Assembly: GCA_002438505.1 (NCBI GenBank)
Contig: DJPI01000004.1
Span: 35,189-55,558 of the forward strand
Source: Ruminococcaceae bacterium UBA6416
Lineage (GTDB): Bacteria > Bacillota > Clostridia > Oscillospirales > Acutalibacteraceae
DNA length: 20,370 nucleotides
Reading direction: 5' to 3'
Part shown: positions 13,198 through 20,167 of the stretch, piece by piece
How the letters are laid out: each line of letters starts with the position of its first letter
Numbering within the stretch: position 1 is the first letter of the stretch
The notes under the pieces: generated by a model
Seen by the model: only the letters and a program-made list of their open reading frames with translations
Told to the model about the DNA's origin: nothing
Database searches by the model: none
Translations under genes and position numbers: made by a program

Positions 13198-14345
13198 CAG
13201 CTTGCCCTCCTGTATGTTGATGTTTCTCCGCTTTCAATGTTTTTGAGCGTCAGCGTGTCTCCGGCAACGGCAAATTCATAGGAATTGATGATTGTTTTTC
13301 CATAGATTGAAAAGTTGACCGTTACGCGTCCGCCGGAAACGGAATATGTTCCGGCGTAGGTTCCGTTGATTGGCATATTGATGACCGGAATTGTGAAGTT
13401 GACATATGTGACATCAACCGAGCCGCCGTTTTTGAAGGTGAAGCCACTCATGTTTGCGCCGTCCGTCCATTTTCCGATAAGGTCGGACTGAGAGCTTGAA
13501 GCGTTATAGCCCGAACCGCCGCGGACAAGGAGAGTTGTTTCTCCGCTTTTTTCGGTGAGGCTCATTGTGTTGCTGTTGATTGAATAGCTCAGCTCCTGAG
13601 TGACCTTGCTTTCGTTCATCATGAACTGAACGGTGAGTGAGCTTCCGTTTGTCATATAAATGCCCTTATAGCTTCCGTTAAGCTCACCGGAGGAAACGGA
13701 GTCCATCCTTCCCTTTGTGAAGCTGATGTCAACGGTTGAATCGTTGTTGAAGGCATATTTTATGCTGCCGTCACCGTTGGCCCAAACGCCGACAATTTCT
13801 CCGTTGTTGACCGTTTGCGCCGGAGACGTTGTTGCCTGAGCAAAGGAGGATTCCGGCGCCGAGGTTGTTGAACGGCTTCCTGCCAAGGAATAGGTTGAAA
13901 CCTCGTTATCTTCAATGCTTCTGAGCGTCAGCTCATTTTCCGTTATATTGACAATCTCAAAGTTTTTGCTTATTGTTTTTGAGTATATTGAAAACTTGAT
14001 GTTCAGCGTGCTGCCGGTTATTGTGTAAGTTCCGTTGGCCGTTCCGTTTATCGGAAGGTCAATGACCGGAACGGTGAGGTTGACATATGTCACGGTGACT
14101 CTTCCGTCGGCAAAGAACTCATAGCCGCTCATTTGAGCGCTGTCCATCCATTTTCCGATAATCCTCTGTTCAACGGTTGGAGCGGCGGTGGTGGACTCTG
14201 TGGCAGAAACCGTTTGGGAACCAGAGGGAAGATCCGGTTCCTTCTTTCTGTTTGCAAGGCTGACGGCAGAAATGACCGCAATGCAAACAACGAGTGTTGC
14301 GGAAATCACGGCAATGGCAATCTTTGTGCTTTTTGTCATTTTCAT
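13197..14345 (-). CDS. Membrane-anchored protein with three lipocalin-like (DUF5640-type) repeats
   Basis: This gene encodes 382 residues. A single hydrophobic segment (9-30) with flanking lysines acts as signal anchor. There is no lipobox. A Ser/Thr/Pro/Gly linker (38-60) leads to three beta-rich repeats at about 62-153, 184-272 and 289-378. Each begins I(V/I)GxW and ends with a strand like LTLRSIEDNE. Repeats 1 and 3 are close copies (both have MSG, a VTYVN stretch, PVI(D/N), PINGT and SIY(S/G)KTI), while repeat 2 is diverged. The pattern resembles DUF5640 and other lipocalin-like extracellular domains whose ligands are unknown. I chose the ATG at 14345 because GGAGG lies 8 bases upstream. 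An upstream frame extension to 14411 crosses a terminator. It shares domain type with the preceding lipoprotein gene and is coupled by TGATG to the tRNA editing gene. Confidence 0.85.
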   Translation of the reverse strand: MKMTKSTKIAIAVISATLVVCIAVISAVSLANRKKEPDLPSGSQTVSATESTTAAPTVEQRIIGKWMDSAQMSGYEFFADGRVTVTYVNLTVPVIDLPINGTANGTYTITGSTLNIKFSIYSKTISKNFEIVNITENELTLRSIEDNEVSTYSLAGSRSTTSAPESSFAQATTSPAQTVNNGEIVGVWANGDGSIKYAFNNDSTVDISFTKGRMDSVSSGELNGSYKGIYMTNGSSLTVQFMMNESKVTQELSYSINSNTMSLTEKSGETTLLVRGGSGYNASSSQSDLIGKWTDGANMSGFTFKNGGSVDVTYVNFTIPVINMPINGTYAGTYSVSGGRVTVNFSIYGKTIINSYEFAVAGDTLTLKNIESGETSTYRRAS

Positions 14346-14373
14346 TGTTCTTTCCTCCATCGGAAATAATTTG

Positions 14374-14405
14374 AAAAACGGACCGAGCCGAAAACGACCC
14401 GGTCC
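14374..14405 (-). terminator. Intrinsic terminator after the lipoprotein gene
   Basis: A 10-bp stem with two G-T pairs (14380-14389 with 14396-14405) surrounds a 6-base loop. On the minus strand it is followed by GTTTTTC. It lies between the lipoprotein stop and the repeat-protein start, so the downstream gene is reached by read-through or by a promoter I cannot see. Confidence 0.7.
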
Positions 14406-14420
14406 GAGCAAAACGGTCCC

Positions 14421-14876
14421 TTATGCTGCCGTGCTTGAGGAAGCATCGGCCGATGAAGCCGGTGCGCTGCTTGAGGAAGCAGCCTCAGCCTTTGCGGAAA
14501 CAAGTGTGAAGGTTTTTCCGCTGTCAACAGACTTGAGCGAAAGAACGTCGCTTGAAATGTCGGTAACGATGTATTCAAGCTTGATTGCAATGAGGAAGGT
14601 GAAGTTGAGGGTCAGGTGATATTCCTTTGTTGCCTCATCCTTCATGAGGGTGTAGGTTCCCTCGGTGTCAACGCTGATTGCGGAAAGCGCGGATGAAATT
14701 GCCGAAGCGTTGCCGCTGATTTTGCAGACGCCGCCCTCTTTGAACTCAAGAGAAACAACGCCGGTTGAATCCTTCCATGAACCGAGAATCTTCTTTTCCG
14801 GCGTGAAAGCGCAGGCCGAGAAGCAGCAGACAACAACGGCAAGCGCAAGAAGAACGGCTGTGATTTTTTTAAGCAT
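14421..14876 (-). CDS. Lipoprotein with one DUF5640-type domain
   Basis: This is a secreted lipoprotein of 151 residues. A classical lipoprotein signal (MLKKITAVLLALAVVVCCFS) ends in FSAC, so Cys22 would be lipidated and the protein held on the outer membrane face. The mature part carries one beta-rich domain (about 30-126) opening ILGSWKDSTG and ending VLSLKSVDSGKTFTLV, the same pattern as the repeats in the next gene. The last 22 residues are Ala/Ser only, an unusual low-complexity tail. I chose the ATG at 14876 because GGAGG stands 8 bases upstream and the signal peptide starts there. A longer frame to 14951 runs into the promoter. Function is unknown. A strong promoter precedes it and a terminator follows. 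Confidence 0.85.
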   Translation of the reverse strand: MLKKITAVLLALAVVVCCFSACAFTPEKKILGSWKDSTGVVSLEFKEGGVCKISGNASAISSALSAISVDTEGTYTLMKDEATKEYHLTLNFTFLIAIKLEYIVTDISSDVLSLKSVDSGKTFTLVSAKAEAASSSSAPASSADASSSTAA

Positions 14877-14939
14877 AATGATAACCTCCGAAAATTTATG
14901 GCGAACATATTGAAGCTTATGTATCCGTTCGCCGTTGGT

Positions 14940-14968
14940 ATTATACAACAAAAGCTTCCGTTTGTAAA
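14940..14968 (-). promoter_or_regulatory. Strong promoter of the lipoprotein gene
   Basis: Read on the minus strand, TTTACA (14963-14968) and consensus TATAAT (14940-14945) are spaced by 17 bases, about 64 bases before the start codon. Confidence 0.85.
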
Positions 14969-14995
14969 GAACAATTTTGTTACCGTTTGTTTTGG

Positions 14996-15038
14996 AAAAA
15001 TAAACAGCCGTCCGTTTTGACTGTGCAAGCCGGACGGC
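14996..15038 (-). terminator. Intrinsic terminator after the GDSL hydrolase gene
   Basis: A perfect 8-bp GC-rich stem (GCCGTCCG/CGGACGGC, 15007-15014 with 15031-15038) is followed on the minus strand by TGTTTATTTTT. It lies 11 bases past the stop codon. Confidence 0.85.
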
Positions 15039-15049
15039 CTGTTGAAGTT

Positions 15050-18000
15050 TTATTTAACCCTCACCGAACAGATTGCAAGATATCCGCCGTCCTTTGTAAC
15101 AACGCGGATATCGCAATAACCCTTTCCAACGGCGGTTACAACGCCCTTGGAGTTGACCTTTGCAACCTTCGGGTTTGTTGAGCTCCATTTAACCTTTTTG
15201 TTCGTTGCGTTTTTCGGAACAATGGTGGCCTTGAGCTTCGCCTTATCCTTGGGTTCAAGTGAAAGGTGAATTTTGTTAAGCTTTATGCCGAGAACGGGAA
15301 GCTTTTCAACAATGACAACAATCTGAGCCTCTTTTGCGTTTCCGCCATCGGCAGGCGTGCAGGTGATGATTGCCTTGCCCTCCTTGAGCGCGGTCACTCT
15401 TCCGTTTGAGTTGACCTTAACAACGGACGGGTCGCTTGACTTCCATTTGAGCTTTCCTCCCGTTGCGCCCTTGGGTGAGATGACCGGAGAGAGCGTCTGC
15501 TTTGTTCCGAGACCAAGCTCCAAAGTTGCCGTTTTGAATGAGACTTTCTTGATTTTCTGGAGAGATACGGTGACAACGCAGGCGGCGGTCTTGTTCCTGT
15601 ATTTTGTTTTGCAGGTTATTGTTGCCTTGCCCGGAGCAACGGCAGTGACCCTTCCCTTTGCGTCAACCTTTGCAACCTTTGGGTTTGAGGAAGTCCAGGT
15701 GACGGTTTTGACGGTTGTATCCGCCGGGGTGAAGAGGCAGGAGAGCTGAAGATTCTGCTTAACGGTGAGCGCGGCAGAGGAGCGGTTGAGCTTGATTGAC
15801 TGAACCTTGACGTTTTTAACCGTGACCTCGCAAACGGCCTTTTTGCCGGTATCACGCGTTGTGCAGGTGATTGTTGCCGTTCCTTTTCCAACAGCTTTGA
15901 CAACGCCCTTGCTGTCCACGGTTGCAACCTTTTTGTTGCTTGAACGCCAGATGAGGGTTTTATCCGTTGCGTCCCCCGGTTCAATCGTTGCAACAAGGGG
16001 CTTTGTCCGGCCAACATACACCGTGCAGCTTAAACGGTTGAGGGAAACGGAGGTTGTTTTAACAATCTTTTTAACGGTGAAAACGCAGGAGGCAACAAAG
16101 CCGCCATCGCTGCTTATGCAGGTTATTGTTGTTGTTCCGGCGCGTTTTCCGAGGACGGTTCCGTTGCCGTCAACCGAGGCAATGTTTGCGTTGTCTGAAA
16201 TCCAGGTGACTTTTTTGTTTGTTGCGTTGAGCGGATAAATCGTCGGAACAAGCGTGAGCGACTTTCCGGCATAAATTGTTGCCACGGAGCGGTTGAGTCT
16301 TATTGAGGTGACGTCAACAACAACATTGACAATACACTTTGCAACGGCAAAGCTGTTATCCTTTGCGGTGACGGTGATTGTTGCCGTTCCGGGAGCAATG
16401 GCGCTGACGCGGCCGTATTCATCAACGGTTGCAATTTTTGTGTTTGAGGATCTATAAACAACATCTCCGAAGGTTGCGTCTGCCGGAATGACGGAGGCGG
16501 AAATGATGTCCGTTTTCCCGAGCCTTATTGTTGCTTTATACTTTGAAAGCTCAATTTTGCTGACTTCAATTTTCTGCTGAACCTTAACCTCACATCTTGA
16601 GGTGAACTTTCCGTCAACGGTTTCGCAGATGATTGAGGCTGTTCCGGAGCCGACTCCGGTCACAAGCCCGTTTTCGTCAACGGTTGCAACGCGCTCGTTG
16701 CCGGAATACCAGCGAACCTTTTTGTTTGAGGCGCTTTCAGGAAGAACCTTATATGAAAGTTTAACGGTTTTTGTTGTGTAAATTTCCGCCGTTTTGGGCG
16801 TTACTTCAACGGAGGAGACGGGAACGGTGACCGTGACGGGGCACCTTGCAGTGCAGCCGGTGTCTGCGCTTTTGCAGATTATCTCGCAATTTCCTCCGCC
16901 GATTGCGGTGACATAACCGAACGAGTCAACCGTTGCAACGGCCGTGTTTGTTGATTCCCATGTTACGCTCTGATTTTCCGCGTCCGCCGGAATAACGGAA
17001 TAATTGAGCTTTGCGCTGCCGGAAATTTGAAGCGTGAGGTTCGCCTTGTCAAGTCTGACGTTTCCAACGCGCTTTGTTACGCCTATGAGGCTCAGCGGGA
17101 AGTTCTGCGCCCAGATTCTCTGGAGAGTATCGGACGGGTGAGCGCCGTCAATGGTATATTCCGGAAGGAAGGAGTCCGGGTCGTTCGGGTTGGCGGAAAT
17201 TTCATTGAAGCTGACATAGCCGTCATGAAGCTTCTGAGCGGCCGCCGTTGTTGCAAGCCATTCGTTGACGTCAAGGGCAATCTGCCAGTCATGCTTGAAC
17301 TCGGCCTCCGTGCGGACATATTTTGCGCCCGTTCCAAGGTAGTCGCGGTCATTGCCCTTCCACTGCGTGATGCCGATGACAATGACCTTTATTCCGGCCT
17401 TGTGAAGCTTTTCAAAGGCCTGCTTGAAGTATCCGATAAGCTCCTGAGCCGTTGGCTGCTTAATGCCCGGATAAAGCTCCTGAATGTCCTTGCAGACCGG
17501 GTGCATGATGTCATTCGCACCAATTTTGATTATCGCATATTTCACGCCAGACTGCGAAAGAACGTCCGGTTCAATGCGGTCAAGCATCGAATGGCCGAAG
17601 ATGAAGGAGCCGTAACCGAGTCCCTCTCCGCCGAGACGGTTTCCTATGATGCCCTTTCCGAGTACGCCGACATCACGCGTTCCGGTGTTGAAAATTTCTT
17701 CACCGAGATATTTCGGAAACTCGTTTGAAACGGTCGAGTCTCCGATAACGACAACGGAATATCCCTTTTCGTCCGAAAGGACGTCAACCGCTTCAACGCA
17801 GGGCGTGACCTTGACAAAGCTGTATGACATATGAAGTCCCATATTGAAGCCGAGCTGCTTGAGGATGCTTATGACAATCTGATTGTCAATGTCAAAATTG
17901 CTTGAAAGAAGGAGGTTCTTTGAGCGGGTCTGATCCTCTCCGAGCGCAAGATATGACTCCGCGCCGGAAAGACCCATTGTTGTTATCTCATTGAGCTTTT

Positions 18001-18445
18001 TGACATAGACGCTGACGGCAATGTTCTCCATTGCGGTAACATTGAACGGCACCGGGTCGGAATAGACATATCCCTTTGCCGGAATGGTGATAAGCGGCGA
18101 GCCGTTAACCGTAATATAACGCAGCGTGCTTTCATCAATGGAGGAGCCGCCGGTGCTTTTTGCAACCGTTGCGCTGTAAATTGTGACGGGCTTTTCGCCG
18201 TGGATGTTTGAAAAGCGGATGCGGATTTTTGAGCCACTCGCCGTTGGGGTGAGAACAGTTCTTGAGGTGACCTTTTCAACCGCCGCGGATATATTGTCAT
18301 AACCCGGGATGCCGATTTTTGTTGGCGCGGTTGACCACGCACCGATCCACTTTCCGTCCTCTGCGGCCGTGGAAACGAGCGAAACGCAAACAAGCGCCGC
18401 AAGAACAAAAACGGTGAAGAAAAAGCTTTTCAAAACCTTTTTCAT
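15050..18445 (-). CDS. Secreted SGNH/GDSL-type hydrolase with eight Big_2 Ig-like repeats
   Basis: This gene encodes 1131 residues. A signal peptide (about 1-27, ending STAA) precedes a beta-rich domain (about 32-220, WIGAWSTAP...) typical of secreted SGNH esterases. The SGNH core follows: Ser237 in VVVIGDSTV as nucleophile, Asn311 in IKIGANDI as oxyanion residue, and Asp433/His436 in DGAHPSD. It probably deacylates a carbohydrate or another ester outside the cell. Residues 462-1131 are eight tandem Big_2 domains of about 84 residues, each with the WxSxNxxVATVDxxGxVTAxxxGxAxI signature. No LPXTG, SLH or other wall anchor is visible, so the repeats may provide adhesion or reach. AAAGGAAG lies 6 bases before the ATG. 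It is transcribed alone, with its own promoter and terminator. Confidence 0.9.
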   Translation of the reverse strand: MKKVLKSFFFTVFVLAALVCVSLVSTAAEDGKWIGAWSTAPTKIGIPGYDNISAAVEKVTSRTVLTPTASGSKIRIRFSNIHGEKPVTIYSATVAKSTGGSSIDESTLRYITVNGSPLITIPAKGYVYSDPVPFNVTAMENIAVSVYVKKLNEITTMGLSGAESYLALGEDQTRSKNLLLSSNFDIDNQIVISILKQLGFNMGLHMSYSFVKVTPCVEAVDVLSDEKGYSVVVIGDSTVSNEFPKYLGEEIFNTGTRDVGVLGKGIIGNRLGGEGLGYGSFIFGHSMLDRIEPDVLSQSGVKYAIIKIGANDIMHPVCKDIQELYPGIKQPTAQELIGYFKQAFEKLHKAGIKVIVIGITQWKGNDRDYLGTGAKYVRTEAEFKHDWQIALDVNEWLATTAAAQKLHDGYVSFNEISANPNDPDSFLPEYTIDGAHPSDTLQRIWAQNFPLSLIGVTKRVGNVRLDKANLTLQISGSAKLNYSVIPADAENQSVTWESTNTAVATVDSFGYVTAIGGGNCEIICKSADTGCTARCPVTVTVPVSSVEVTPKTAEIYTTKTVKLSYKVLPESASNKKVRWYSGNERVATVDENGLVTGVGSGTASIICETVDGKFTSRCEVKVQQKIEVSKIELSKYKATIRLGKTDIISASVIPADATFGDVVYRSSNTKIATVDEYGRVSAIAPGTATITVTAKDNSFAVAKCIVNVVVDVTSIRLNRSVATIYAGKSLTLVPTIYPLNATNKKVTWISDNANIASVDGNGTVLGKRAGTTTITCISSDGGFVASCVFTVKKIVKTTSVSLNRLSCTVYVGRTKPLVATIEPGDATDKTLIWRSSNKKVATVDSKGVVKAVGKGTATITCTTRDTGKKAVCEVTVKNVKVQSIKLNRSSAALTVKQNLQLSCLFTPADTTVKTVTWTSSNPKVAKVDAKGRVTAVAPGKATITCKTKYRNKTAACVVTVSLQKIKKVSFKTATLELGLGTKQTLSPVISPKGATGGKLKWKSSDPSVVKVNSNGRVTALKEGKAIITCTPADGGNAKEAQIVVIVEKLPVLGIKLNKIHLSLEPKDKAKLKATIVPKNATNKKVKWSSTNPKVAKVNSKGVVTAVGKGYCDIRVVTKDGGYLAICSVRVK
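15053..17062 (-). repeat. Eight tandem Big_2 domain repeats inside the GDSL hydrolase
   Basis: About 252 bases per unit. Recurrent protein signatures are PADA...VTWxSxNxxVATVD (central strands) and GxGTATIxC (penultimate strand). The units are diverged, not identical, so this is an old protein repeat rather than a recent DNA duplication. Confidence 0.85.
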
Positions 18446-18459
18446 ATGACACTTCCTTT

Positions 18460-18487
18460 CCGTAAAACAAAGCGTTTTACCGTAAAA
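18460..18487. promoter_or_regulatory. Paired repeat in the leader of the GDSL hydrolase gene
   Basis: CCGTAAAA occurs at 18460-18467 and 18480-18487, 20 bases apart, on the plus strand. The stretch also contains the inverted pair GTAAAAC (18462-18468) and GTTTTAC (18474-18480). It lies between the predicted transcription start and the ribosome binding site. Confidence 0.35.
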
Positions 18488-18501
18488 ATCAATTCAACAA
18501 T

Positions 18502-18530
18502 ATAATAATACAAGCCTGAAGAAAAATCAA
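18502..18530 (-). promoter_or_regulatory. Promoter of the GDSL hydrolase gene
   Basis: Read on the minus strand, TTGATT (18525-18530) and TATTAT (18502-18507) are spaced by 17 bases. The ATG lies about 57 bases beyond the -10. Confidence 0.65.
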
Positions 18531-18572
18531 CATGTTTAAGGAAACGGGAAAACTTTGGAAAGAGCGCTTATT

Positions 18573-19934
18573 TCATTTTTTTGCGCCGTTATTTTCTTTT
18601 CCGGCGCTTTTGCTCTCTTTGCTTTTGGACTTTTTGATGAAGGAAACAAGATAAAAAACAACAAAGATGAGCGCCGCAACCTCAAGAATGATGAACCAGG
18701 TTGAGGTCAAAACGGCCTTGACGCCGGTCATTGCAAGGCGGAAAACGCTGAGCTTCACATCATTGGCGGCAACAAGGTTGATTGTTGCAATCTCTCCCCC
18801 GGCGTAAAAAACCTTTGCCTGACAGATAACGTCTCCTGCCTTTATCGGGGCGGAAAGCTTTTGCGGAAGCGTTTCCTTCACCGGCTCAATCAAAACGGAC
18901 TCGCTCGTTGCTCCGGCCGGAACAAGAGCCGAGGTTTCCTTTTCCGGAACAAGGCGCAGCGTGTCTGCGTTCTTTCCGGCAATGACATCAATGACGGTGA
19001 CGGTCTGGTTCGCCGTTGCAACAACTCTGAACCGGATGTTGTCATACACCCACGCAACAAGCTTTTTTGCGTCCGTAACGGCCGTGTTTTCCTCCGAGCC
19101 GTCGGAGTCAATGTCTTTGTATTCGCCGCCCATGACAACCGTGAGATAGGAATATCCGTCCTGTGAGGAGACGGCGGCAATGCACTCTCCGGCCTTGTCC
19201 GTTGAGGTCTGCTTTCCGCCGGTTATTGAAGAATGATAATAAAGGCTGATGGTCTGATTGAGCATTTTGTTTGAGGCGCTGTAAGTGCGCTCATCATTCT
19301 CCGCGGTTTGCGGAAGAACAACCTCAGAGGCGGAAAAAGCTTCGCTGAACGCCGGATAGTTGAGCGCATATTTCACAATTTTTGCAACGTCCTCTGCGCT
19401 TGTGTACTGGCCGTCCTCATCAAATCCGGTGATGTTTTTGAGCTTTGTGTTTTTGCAGCCGATTTTGTCGGCGAGGGTCTGCATCAGGCTGACAAACGCG
19501 GCGCTTGAACCTGAAATGCTGCTTGCAACAACGCTTGAAATGTCATTCGCTCCGTAAACAATGAGCGCGTCAACAAGCTGCTTTTTGGTGTAGACCTCCC
19601 CGGCCTTGAGATCCGCAATGCGGACTCCGTATGTATATTCAACAAGGGAGAGAGCCTTTTCCGTCACCTTGACCTGTTCTTCAAGATTGCCCCAGTTTTC
19701 GATTGCAGCAACCGCAGCAAGCAGCTTGACAAAAGCGGCCGGAGGAACCTTTTTGCTTTCATTTTTGCTGAACATTACCGAGCCGTCGTCAAGGCTTATC
19801 ATATAATATTCCTTTGAATCAAGCTTTTTTGTGACCTCGGTCTCGTTGTTGTATGACGCAAAGGAAACCGCCGACGGCAGCACCAAAAAAAGCGCAAGGG
19901 CAAGAGAAAAAAGCGAATAAAAAATCTTCTTCAT
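18573..19934 (-). CDS. Membrane-anchored D,D-carboxypeptidase-like protein, probably catalytically inactive
   Basis: This gene encodes 453 residues with the layout of S11 D-alanyl-D-alanine carboxypeptidases (DacF/PBP5): a signal peptide (about 1-27), a penicillin-binding domain (about 40-290), a C-terminal beta domain (about 295-390), a transmembrane helix (about 411-432) and a basic Lys/Ser/Glu tail inside the cell. Such enzymes trim the terminal D-Ala of peptidoglycan stems. All three active-site motifs are changed here. SxxK reads AFVK (Ala67, Lys70), SxN reads GAN (128-130) and KTG reads KQT (241-243), within an otherwise well-aligned context (VPPAAFVKLLAA, YGANDISS, TGGKQTSTDKAG). The reading frame is intact, so it looks like a pseudoenzyme rather than a pseudogene. 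I chose the ATG at 19934 because GGAGA lies 7 bases upstream. The upstream extension to 19973 lacks a ribosome binding site. Confidence 0.85.
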   Translation of the reverse strand: MKKIFYSLFSLALALFLVLPSAVSFASYNNETEVTKKLDSKEYYMISLDDGSVMFSKNESKKVPPAAFVKLLAAVAAIENWGNLEEQVKVTEKALSLVEYTYGVRIADLKAGEVYTKKQLVDALIVYGANDISSVVASSISGSSAAFVSLMQTLADKIGCKNTKLKNITGFDEDGQYTSAEDVAKIVKYALNYPAFSEAFSASEVVLPQTAENDERTYSASNKMLNQTISLYYHSSITGGKQTSTDKAGECIAAVSSQDGYSYLTVVMGGEYKDIDSDGSEENTAVTDAKKLVAWVYDNIRFRVVATANQTVTVIDVIAGKNADTLRLVPEKETSALVPAGATSESVLIEPVKETLPQKLSAPIKAGDVICQAKVFYAGGEIATINLVAANDVKLSVFRLAMTGVKAVLTSTWFIILEVAALIFVVFYLVSFIKKSKSKESKSAGKENNGAKK

Positions 19935-19953
19935 AAACACATCTCCGTCTGAA

Positions 19954-19982
19954 ACATTCTGTCTTTTTAACACATTCTGTCT
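19954..19982. repeat. Direct repeat ACATTCTGTCT x2 in the divergent promoter region
   Basis: The same 11 bases occur at 19954-19964 and 19972-19982, 18 bases apart, just upstream of the carboxypeptidase-like gene and adjacent to the -35 of the divergent phosphoesterase promoter. It is possibly a tandem binding site for a regulator. Confidence 0.45.
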
Positions 19983-19983
19983 G

Positions 19984-20012
19984 TTGCAAAACGCAAAAAA
20001 ATGTGATATATT
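19984..20012 (+). promoter_or_regulatory. Candidate promoter of the metallophosphoesterase gene
   Basis: TTGCAA (19984-19989) and TATATT (20007-20012) are spaced by 17 bases. This predicts a leader of about 150 bases, which contains a phased repeat (GCATATAT at 20036-20043 and 20046-20053) and a 7-bp hairpin (20079-20098). Confidence 0.5.
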
Positions 20013-20078
20013 AAATCATGCATTTCATAATCTCGGCATATATCAGCATATATTCGATTAATTATAACAATTTTTACG

Positions 20079-20098
20079 CCGAAAATAAACCTTTTCGG
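20079..20098 (+). promoter_or_regulatory. Leader hairpin CCGAAAA/TTTTCGG
   Basis: Seven perfect base pairs (20079-20085 with 20092-20098) close a 6-base loop. No T-run follows, so it is not an intrinsic terminator. The role in the long leader is unknown. Confidence 0.3.
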
Positions 20099-20167
20099 TA
20101 AATTAACTTTAATTTTACATTTTCTGTTTTTGAAAGGGGCTTTCCGGCTTTTTTCCGGAGGCCTTCG

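Noticed and set aside
13197..14345. Calling the three-repeat protein a lipoprotein
   Set aside because: Its hydrophobic N-terminus has no Leu-x-x-Cys box at the end of the segment. Cys21 lies in the middle of the hydrophobic stretch, so a signal anchor fits better.
15053..17062. Possible CRISPR or minisatellite, from the regular repetition
   Set aside because: The period of about 252 bases is in frame, the copies are diverged and each encodes a Big_2 domain. There are no short identical repeats with unique spacers.
17027..17728. Open frame of 233 codons on the plus strand
   Set aside because: It lies wholly opposite the catalytic part of the GDSL hydrolase, which has clear family motifs. 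The plus-strand frame has no ribosome binding site and no recognisable protein pattern.
18573..19934. Calling the carboxypeptidase-like gene a pseudogene
   Set aside because: There is no frameshift or internal stop, it has a good ribosome binding site, and signal peptide and anchor are retained, so a pseudoenzyme is the better description.
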